64,000 bases of DNA. Source: an uncultured Lachnospiraceae bacterium (GTDB lineage: Bacteria; Bacillota; Clostridia; Lachnospirales; Lachnospiraceae). The stretch covers positions 26,866 to 90,865 of the forward strand of contig CANQUA010000003.1 of the NCBI GenBank assembly GCA_947626915.1, written 5' to 3'. Numbering within the stretch: the first letter of the stretch is position 1; every line of letters starts with the position of its first letter. Below the pieces are notes generated by a model that saw only the letters and a program-made list of their open reading frames with translations, made no database searches and had not been told where the DNA came from. The translations under genes and the position numbers were made by a program. This document shows positions 56,930-64,000 of the stretch, piece by piece.

Positions 56930-57031
56930 GGATACGGCCGGCGCTTTCACGGAGCTGTGTCATTCCATTTCCGATGACCGCAGAACGAAGCCGCGTTTTA
57001 AGAATACGGCCGGTGCTTTTTCGGAGCTATG
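56924..57031. repeat. 36-bp imperfect direct repeat, 72-bp period (TTTTAAGRATACGGCCGGYGCTTTYWCGGAGCTRTG)
   Basis: Copies 56924-56959 and 56996-57031. Confidence 0.75.
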
Positions 57032-57338
57032 GAAAGGGTTTGATACATTCCGGCTGCGGAACGGCTCAGCGGTTTGGGCGTCAAGGCAATGTGAATTTTG
57101 GGGTGCTGTGCCATGCGGCCGCGCTGGTTTGTCTCAGGAAAAGCATTCCGGGACAAAACGCGCGGCAGACAGGAGCAGCATCCCCTTTTTTGTCATAGGC
57201 GGCCGTTTGGGAATGTGCAGGACGAACAAGGGCAGGATGATCGCCGGCAGGGCAGGAGAACGGGCGTTGGAAGCTTCGCATCCTGTGAAAAACGGGACGG
57301 TGCCGGGAGTCCAACCGATTGAAAAGAAGGAGAATACA

Positions 57339-58097
57339 ATGAGTCTGAAGATCATACTGGCCTCCGCTTCCCCGCGGCGGCAGGAGCTTTTGCGGCAGGT
57401 GGGCCTGGCCCCGGAGGTTCTGCCCAGCCGCGCGGATGAGAGCGGCGTGAGCGGGACGCCGGAGGAGATTGTAAAGGAATTGTCGCTGCGGAAGGCGTCA
57501 GAGACAGCGAAACGCCTGGAGCCGGAGAGGTTGACGGACGAAATAAGGCGGAAAGCAGACAACGCCCCGGAAGCGGAAATATTGCCCGATACGGAACGTC
57601 CGGCAGGAGATGCTCCGGCAGCGGGCAGTCTTCGGAAATCGTTTCGGGAAAGTCCGGCGCCGGGAGGTTTGAAGCGCAGTGAAAAGTCCGGCGCAGGTTT
57701 GGGGCAGGACGAAACAGTCCTTCTGGCGGCCGACACGGTCGTGGCCGTGGAGAACCGGATCCTGGGGAAACCCCGGTCCGCGGAGGAAGCGGTCTGCATG
57801 ATCGAATTGTTCCAGGGCCGGAGTCATCATGTCTATACCGGCGTTACACTGATCTTTTTGTCATCCGGCGAACGGGTTACTTTCTCAGAGGTTACAGAGG
57901 TTACGGTTTATTCCATGACGCGGGACCAGATTAAGCGCTACGTGGATACCGGCGAGCCCATGGACAAAGCCGGGGCTTACGGGATCCAGGGCCGTTTCGC
58001 AGCCTATGTCAAAGAGATCCATGGCGATTACAATAATGTGGTCGGGCTTCCCGTGGCGAGAGTCTGCCAGGAATTAAGAATCCGCGGTCTGTTATGA
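57339..58097 (+). CDS. maf: Maf-family nucleotide pyrophosphatase with internal insertion
   Basis: LASASPRRQELLRQVGL, LAADTVVAVENRILGKP, GEPMDKAGAYGIQGRFAAYVKEIHGDYNNVVGLPV. Confidence 0.92.
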   Translation: MSLKIILASASPRRQELLRQVGLAPEVLPSRADESGVSGTPEEIVKELSLRKASETAKRLEPERLTDEIRRKADNAPEAEILPDTERPAGDAPAAGSLRKSFRESPAPGGLKRSEKSGAGLGQDETVLLAADTVVAVENRILGKPRSAEEAVCMIELFQGRSHHVYTGVTLIFLSSGERVTFSEVTEVTVYSMTRDQIKRYVDTGEPMDKAGAYGIQGRFAAYVKEIHGDYNNVVGLPVARVCQELRIRGLL

Positions 58098-58112
58098 CCG
58101 CGGAGCCTTTTT
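58082..58112 (+). terminator. Rho-independent terminator overlapping maf stop codon
   Basis: CCGCGGTC-tgttat-GACCGCGG then CCTTTTT. Confidence 0.8.
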
Positions 58113-58159
58113 AACGCACTTGTCTTCTGCTTTTTCTTCCTGATCTGCAATCGTCTGTT

Positions 58160-59653
58160 CTATTCCCAGACCACCGGTGTCGGCCGGTTGGGCGAGAACA
58201 CATCTTCTGCCATAAACAGGTCGTCCAGCTTCCGCTTGGCCTCCCGTTCTTCCGCGGTAATGTCCATCCACATCCGGTAGCCGTCCAGATTTCTGCGCCC
58301 CTGCCTCAGATAATCGTCTCCCAGCTGGACCCAGTACTGGGTCGAGTCCACATTGCAGAAATAGTCGAAGCCCAGGGATTTCAGATAATTGAATCGCTCG
58401 TTGTCATGCTTGTAGGCGTGCCAGTCGTGAATATCCGCGCCGAACGGATAGAGGATGATGTCGGTGGGCCCGATCAGGGACTCCACTTCCGTTTCCCATT
58501 TATCACAGTCGGCCTTAAAATTCTCATAGGAAATATTTCCCAGGTCCCGGTGCCCCCAGCTGTGGGAAGCCAGTTCCCAGCCGTTGTCCCGCAGGCACTG
58601 GGCCACTTCCGCGGCGGTCTTGCGGTCCTGCTCGTAGGTAGGGGATTCGCTGTAAGAGGCGGCGGTCCGGTAGCCCAGGATTCCCTGGTAGCCGGTGAAC
58701 GCGATGACGGCCCTGGCCCCCTTGTAGGAAAAGTCCGGGTGTTCCTGGATATAGTCTTCCAGGATCGGCACCAGATCGTAGGAACCTGTGGACACGGAAC
58801 CGTCGTCCATCACCATCTCGCAGGTCGGCTTGCCGTCCTCTCCGATGATCATGCGGCTGGCGAACCCGTCGCCGGTCATATATTCATAATAGCAGACGTC
58901 GTCCTGGGACATGACGAACGCTTTTTTGCCCGGCGGCAGCAGGATCGTGCCGCGTTTCATATGGGAGGTCCCGTCCTCTCCGGCCGTCATGGCTGCCAGA
59001 TCGTGAAGGCGCACCAGCACGTAACCTTTCTCGTACATGGAATCCAGGATCTTCAAAAATTCATCCTTGGTGGTCATGACCTGGTTGTAGCCGGACTCGT
59101 CCTCGTCCCCGTCGAACGCTTTGGACTCGTCGATGACCAGGGAGTGGAAGAATACGTGGGTAACGGTCGTGATGTCCACCGGCTGCAGAGTCGCTTTTGT
59201 GTTCTCGTACTCCTGGATGGCGGCGGCGATCCGTTCGTCCTGCGCGTAATATTCGGAAGTCTGCAGCATCTCGATGGCAGCGTCGTAATCGTACCCCATC
59301 GCCAGCAGATTCGCGGCGGCCAGCAGGGCGTCCACCCGGGCGGAAACCGCTTCCGTCGTCTCTTCCGTGGTCGGTTCCGTTTCCGGAGGCGCGGTCTCAG
59401 ACGGCCCCTCAGGCGGCGCGGCATCGGTGCTGGTCCGGACCTCGCCGGGATTCAGCACTTTCTTCGCAGCCAGGTAAATACTCCCCGCCAGAAGTCCTCC
59501 CAAAAGCAGGATCAGCAGAACGAATGGGAGCATACGGAAAAAACGCTGGCGTCTCCGGCGTCTGAGTCTCTCCCTCCGATATTTGCTCCGGCTCCGGTAA
59601 GCGTTCTGCCGGTAGGTATCTCTTTCATAATGATCTCTCTGATAAGTATCCAT
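58160..59653 (-). CDS. Membrane-anchored polysaccharide deacetylase family protein
   Basis: Arg-rich N-terminus + single TM; ARAVIAFTGYQG, ELASHSWGHRDLGN. Confidence 0.85.
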   Translation of the reverse strand: MDTYQRDHYERDTYRQNAYRSRSKYRRERLRRRRRQRFFRMLPFVLLILLLGGLLAGSIYLAAKKVLNPGEVRTSTDAAPPEGPSETAPPETEPTTEETTEAVSARVDALLAAANLLAMGYDYDAAIEMLQTSEYYAQDERIAAAIQEYENTKATLQPVDITTVTHVFFHSLVIDESKAFDGDEDESGYNQVMTTKDEFLKILDSMYEKGYVLVRLHDLAAMTAGEDGTSHMKRGTILLPPGKKAFVMSQDDVCYYEYMTGDGFASRMIIGEDGKPTCEMVMDDGSVSTGSYDLVPILEDYIQEHPDFSYKGARAVIAFTGYQGILGYRTAASYSESPTYEQDRKTAAEVAQCLRDNGWELASHSWGHRDLGNISYENFKADCDKWETEVESLIGPTDIILYPFGADIHDWHAYKHDNERFNYLKSLGFDYFCNVDSTQYWVQLGDDYLRQGRRNLDGYRMWMDITAEEREAKRKLDDLFMAEDVFSPNRPTPVVWE

Positions 59654-60005
59654 GATAAACTCTCCCCATTTGCGATCGGCCCGCCGCGTCCCCGCTTCGG
59701 TATAGGCCGGTTCGATTCAGACGGCCTGCGGTCTGTGAGATGATTTTAGCACACCATGTCAAAATCTGTAAATGGGGATGGGAAACTTGACAGAAAAAGT
59801 TAAGATTACCGTTACAGTTCCTGCCTGAGCGGACGACGGTTTGGCGGAAGGGGATTTTGTGCCGGTCCGCCGCAATGCACCGGTCTGCGCCGCGATGGCG
59901 GGGAGCGTTTCCGCGCCGTTTTTCCCGATGCGGAAAGTTGTGGGCATAGCCGGGAACCGGCGCGCTATACATTAGTAAGAGATATTTCCTTCGGAGGATA
60001 ATGAA

Positions 60006-61364
60006 ATGAAACGAAAGGTGAAGATCGCGGCGGCCTGGTTTTTGACGGTTCTGTGTCTGGCGCAGGCAGGTTCCGCAAAGGTTTGGGCTTATGGAGAAAC
60101 CGGTTTTCTGCTGCGGCAGGAGGAATCGGTGCGGGAAGCGGAGCCGTCCCTGACAGCGGGCAGCCGTCTGGTGCAGGCGGTGACTGCAATGACCGGCGGC
60201 CCGGAGATCGCCGCGCCGTCGGCGGTATTGATGGAAGCTTCCACCGGCCAGGTCATTTACGAAAAAAACGCCGACGAGCAGAGAAGTCCGGCCAGCATCA
60301 CGAAGATCATGACGCTGATTCTGATCTTTGACGCGCTGGAAAGCGGAAAAATTAAAATGACCGATGAGGTGGTGACCAGCGCCTACGCCAAATCCATGGG
60401 CGGCTCCCAGGTATTTCTGGAGGAAGGAGAGGTGCAGACCGTAGAGACTTTGATCAAATGCATCGTGATCGCCTCCGGCAATGATGCCAGCGTAGCGATG
60501 GCGGAATACATTGCCGGGGATGAAGGGACCTTTGTGGGGATGATGAATGAGAGGGCCGCGGGCCTGGGCATGACGGGAACGCATTTCGAGGATTGCTGCG
60601 GCCTGACCGAGTCGCCGTCTCATCTGACGACGGCCAGGGATATCGCCCTCATGTCCAGGGAACTGATTAACAAATACCCGCAGATCCACAATTATTCCAC
60701 GGTCTGGATGGACACGATCACCCATGTGACGAAGCAGGGAACTAAGGAGTTCGGCCTGGCCAATACGAATAAGCTGCTGAAAATGGCGACGAATTTTACC
60801 GTGACCGGACTGAAGACCGGCTCCACTTCCATCGCCAAATATTGCCTTTCGGCGACGGCGGAAAAGGACGGCGTGAGGCTGATCGCGTCGATCATGGCGG
60901 CGCCTGATTACAAGGCGCGGTTCAATGACGCGGCGGCGCTTTTGAATTACGGCTACGCCAACTGCAGGCTGTATACGGATCCCAAACCGCCCGGGCTGGA
61001 ACCGATTGCCGTCGCCGGGGGCGTAGAAGACCGGACGCCGCTGACCTATGGCGGAACCTTTTCTTTCCTGGGCCTGAACGGAGAGGATTTCTCGGCGGTG
61101 GAGAAACGGCTGGTTTTGCCGGAAAATCTGGAAGCGCCGGTGGAAACGGGACAGCAGGCCGGCGTCCTGGAATACTGGCTGAACGGCGCGAAGCTGGGAG
61201 AAATTCCGGTGCTGACGGCCGGGAGCGTCCGGAAAGCCGGGTATCTGGATTATCTGAAGAAATTCTTTATGGCGTACAGCGAATTTGGCGGCGGTGCGGA
61301 GGAAGCCCGGACAGGAGCGGCGCAGGAAACGGAAGAGGAAACGGTGGGGGAAACGGCGAGGTAG
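60006..61364 (+). CDS. D-alanyl-D-alanine carboxypeptidase (PBP5/DacF type)
   Basis: SPASITKIMTL (SxxK), ASGNDASVAMAEYIAG (SxN), TGLKTGSTS (KTG). Confidence 0.94.
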   Translation: MKRKVKIAAAWFLTVLCLAQAGSAKVWAYGETGFLLRQEESVREAEPSLTAGSRLVQAVTAMTGGPEIAAPSAVLMEASTGQVIYEKNADEQRSPASITKIMTLILIFDALESGKIKMTDEVVTSAYAKSMGGSQVFLEEGEVQTVETLIKCIVIASGNDASVAMAEYIAGDEGTFVGMMNERAAGLGMTGTHFEDCCGLTESPSHLTTARDIALMSRELINKYPQIHNYSTVWMDTITHVTKQGTKEFGLANTNKLLKMATNFTVTGLKTGSTSIAKYCLSATAEKDGVRLIASIMAAPDYKARFNDAAALLNYGYANCRLYTDPKPPGLEPIAVAGGVEDRTPLTYGGTFSFLGLNGEDFSAVEKRLVLPENLEAPVETGQQAGVLEYWLNGAKLGEIPVLTAGSVRKAGYLDYLKKFFMAYSEFGGGAEEARTGAAQETEEETVGETAR

Positions 61365-61609
61365 GAAAAAGCCGCGGCCGGCCCTTCCCATGAACTGGGG
61401 ATGAACGCCGCCGCAGGCGAAGAAGGAGGAACAGCAGGGGAACGAACGAAAAACGGCGCCGGAACCGCCACATATCCCGAAATCATGAAAACCCGCAGCC
61501 AGCCCCAGCCGGGCAGACCGGAACGATCCGAATCTTTCAGAGAGAGCGATCGCGGTTCTGCCCGGACGGTCCTGCGGGTTTTTGGCCGGAGTGGCGGACG
61601 GAAGCGGCG

Positions 61610-62205
61610 TTATTTTGCCGCTTCGGAAAATTGGGTGGTTACCAGATCCTCATAAGGCACGCGTTCGGACAGTTCTCCGGCTTCTTCCAGGATATTCTGC
61701 AGCAGGTCGAAGCTTTCCTTTTCAAAGACGGTGTCGGTCTTCCAGCTGTCCTGGTCTTTATATCGCCCGACAATAATCGTGATATTCTCTAGCGGCGTCT
61801 CTTCAAACTGGGGCTGGATCGTCTCGGCAATCTCTTCGGCCGTGTGGGAATTGACATAGTCCATGCCCTTTTGGATCGCGTTGGTGAATTTCTGAATGAT
61901 CTCCGGGTTGGCTTCCAGGTAGCTCTTTTTCGCACTGTAGGCCGTGTAGGGCACATAGCCGGAATCAGTACCCAGGGAAGCAACCACATAGCCTGCGCCT
62001 TCCAGTTCCAGGCTGGTGGCAAACGGCTCGAATTCCACGGTATACCCGGCGTCGCTGTTTACGAAAGCCGCCGCCGTCAGGCCGAAGCTGATGCTCTGGT
62101 CGATGGTCAGATCCGTTTTCGGGTCGATACCGTTTTTCTTCAGGATATACTCAAAAACCATCTCCGGCATACCGCCCGGCTGACCTGCGATTATGTGAAA
62201 TAACG
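61610..62205 (-). pseudogene. 3' portion of ABC transporter substrate-binding protein gene (NMT1/SsuA-like), 5' part missing at recombinase junction
   Basis: Frame opens as ...IIAGQPGGMPEMVFEYILKKNGIDPKTDLTIDQSI..., i.e. mid-protein; no signal peptide or N-lobe; abuts recombinase gene. Confidence 0.75.
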
Positions 62206-63992
62206 TTTATTGCTGCCGGAAAGTTTTCGGAATTTTGCCGGATCCATTCCCCGAGCTCTTCCGGCCGCATGAGGATCCGGTAAGGCGTCCGCTTATCGCC
62301 GGAGCGTTCCAGCAGACCGGCCTCAATAAACGAAGAAAGCAGGACGGCGATCTCCTGCCTGGACAGAGTAATGCCTTTTTCCGCAAGGCGGGACCCCAGG
62401 GCCCTGGCGGAGGTATATCCGCGCGGATCGTCCCGGATCGATTCCAGCGCGGCGAGAAGGATACGGTCGAGACGCTGCGACATTTCCCGGACGACGGCCG
62501 GCCGGACAGAACCGGAGAGACCGTATTTCAGGCGTATTTCCGTGGAACCGGACGCGTCCACCTCGATCCGTTCCACCAGCATTTCCATTTCCGCCCGCCC
62601 GATTCGTCCGCCGGCGATCCAGGCGTCGATGCGATCAAAGGCGGAGAAACCTTCCTGCCGGTCCTCTGTCCGGTTCTGTTCCAGGCGGTCTTCCTCAAGC
62701 CGGCGCTTCAGTTCCAGCAGACGTTCGGACAGTTCCTGCTGGACCGCGTCGTAGCTTTGGACCAGAAATTCCGCCGCGTCCGGATGAAGGGCGATGTCCC
62801 GGACCTTCTGCGCGGTCAGCACGTTCAGCTGCTTTTCCGCCTGCCTGATTTGTTCCGGGACGCCGGGATTCTTTTTCCGCGGCGTTTGGAGACCGTCCGG
62901 CGTCTTGGGAAGGTCCATTTCGCTGAGCGCGGGGCGCAGCGCGTCTTTGCAGGCGGAGAGATAATGCAGAAGATGGTCCGTCAGCTGTTCCTCTTCAATC
63001 AGGTGCGACCCTGCGCAAAATTCCCGGCCCTTGGCGTTATATAAACTGCAGATGTAATAGTTTTTAATGCTGCCGTTCTGCCGGCGGTGCACGGGCGTCA
63101 TCTTGTGCCCGCAGTCCTTGCAGAACAGACAGCTTCCGAAGGGACTGGGGTTCGCGGAGGCGGTCCCCGGCCCGTGAGAACCTTTATAACCGCTCTTCGT
63201 CCGCTTCGTTTTAATTTCCTGTACCAGGTTATAGGTTGCCTGGTCAATGATCGGCGGGTGGTGGTTTTCAAAACAGATCTGCTCCTGTCTGGGGACCCGC
63301 AGATCTTTTCCGTGCACGGTGGGGCGCGCCCGTTTGTGCAGGCGGCAGACGCCCGTATAGAAATCATTGCCGAGAATCTCCCTGACCATGCCCTCAGACC
63401 ACGCGGCGGCGGTACGGCGGCGGCTGATTTTCCCGTCAGACAGCGCCCGCTCCCGCTGGACCATGGACGGCGTGGGGATCTGGTTCCGGGTGAGGTACGC
63501 GGCCAGCTTCCGGTAACCGAGGCCCCGGATATACAGGGAAAACAGATCGCGGATCACGGCGGCCTCCTGGGGAACGATCTCCAGGCCGCCGTTTCTTCCT
63601 CCCGTTCTGCGGTAGCCGAAAGGCGGGAGCGTGGCGAGGGAGCCGTCCTTCTGCTTGGCGCCGATCACCCGGCGTATTTTTTTGCTTACATCTTTGACGT
63701 AGCGTTCGTTGAACCAGGTTTTGATCCCGATGATGTCGTCGTCGCAATCGGCGTTGTCATAATTGTCGTCGATGACCACCAGGCGTTTTCCCCGTTCCTG
63801 AAATTCATCCAGCAGCAGCAGGATCCTGGCGTTGTGGCGGCCGAGACGTGAGAAATCCTTCACATATACCGCGTCGATCTCCGTTTCGAGATCCGTCAGC
63901 AGCTGCCGGAAGCCGGGACGGTCGAAAGCTGACGTTAGATAACGATACTTTTGAAAACACTGGAAAATCAAGGTTTTTCGAGCGACGGACAA
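62151..63992 (-). CDS. Large serine recombinase; N-terminal catalytic segment not visible in window
   Basis: FDRPGFRQLLTDLETEIDAVYVKDFSRLGRHN, recombinase domain PPFGYRR...VIRDLFSLYIRGLGYRKLAAYLTRNQIPTP, zinc ribbon CLFCKDCGHKM...CSLYNAKGREFC. Confidence 0.88.
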   Translation of the reverse strand: MSVARKTLIFQCFQKYRYLTSAFDRPGFRQLLTDLETEIDAVYVKDFSRLGRHNARILLLLDEFQERGKRLVVIDDNYDNADCDDDIIGIKTWFNERYVKDVSKKIRRVIGAKQKDGSLATLPPFGYRRTGGRNGGLEIVPQEAAVIRDLFSLYIRGLGYRKLAAYLTRNQIPTPSMVQRERALSDGKISRRRTAAAWSEGMVREILGNDFYTGVCRLHKRARPTVHGKDLRVPRQEQICFENHHPPIIDQATYNLVQEIKTKRTKSGYKGSHGPGTASANPSPFGSCLFCKDCGHKMTPVHRRQNGSIKNYYICSLYNAKGREFCAGSHLIEEEQLTDHLLHYLSACKDALRPALSEMDLPKTPDGLQTPRKKNPGVPEQIRQAEKQLNVLTAQKVRDIALHPDAAEFLVQSYDAVQQELSERLLELKRRLEEDRLEQNRTEDRQEGFSAFDRIDAWIAGGRIGRAEMEMLVERIEVDASGSTEIRLKYGLSGSVRPAVVREMSQRLDRILLAALESIRDDPRGYTSARALGSRLAEKGITLSRQEIAVLLSSFIEAGLLERSGDKRTPYRILMRPEELGEWIRQNSENFPAAINVISHNRRSAGRYAGDGF

Positions 63993-64000
63993 GCAGGGTA

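Noticed and set aside
54889-56950. Minus-strand ORFs with VVVVMMVMVVV / RHHDDGD runs opposite the metallochaperone
   Set aside because: Translation of the reverse complement of the His/Asp/Cys repeat; low complexity only.

Overview
64-kb chromosomal window, GC-rich, with gene content typical of a Clostridia/Lachnospiraceae-type Firmicute (taxonomy inferred from gene families only). The dominant feature is a co-oriented arabinan/L-arabinose locus at about 5.7-31.3 kb. It holds a secreted GH43 lipoprotein, two ABC sugar-import sets without an ATPase gene (one with a ~1000-aa composite binding protein plus NHL-YIP1 and DUF5696-like membrane/exported proteins), two more GH43 enzymes, an ArsR-type regulator with a large C-terminal domain, araA, an FGGY ribulokinase, araD, transketolase and an FSA-type transaldolase. 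Other modules: DUF2812 pair, XRE regulator divergent from a two-gene glycine-zipper/membrane pair, GT28 + PlsY, CapA, AIM24, RelB/DinJ-YafQ toxin-antitoxin, heterodimeric ABC exporter, heparinase II/III-like protein, XRE-TPR regulator + 16-codon micro-ORF + ABC exporter, FeoA-FeoA-FeoB with a DNA-binding-only Fur-like protein, DtxR-type regulator, cardiolipin synthase, a G3E metallochaperone with CCCGH/His repeats plus a G3E-DUF1980-like fusion, Maf, polysaccharide deacetylase, D,D-carboxypeptidase. At the right edge a large serine recombinase sits inside an interrupted substrate-binding-protein gene. Best candidates for undescribed biology: the XRE-TPR/micro-ORF/exporter cassette (45.1-46.9 kb), the glycine-zipper/membrane pair (2.26-3.5 kb), the arabinan import apparatus with accessory envelope proteins, the metallochaperone pair, and the recombinase junction. 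All family calls are from reading translated sequence; no searches were run.
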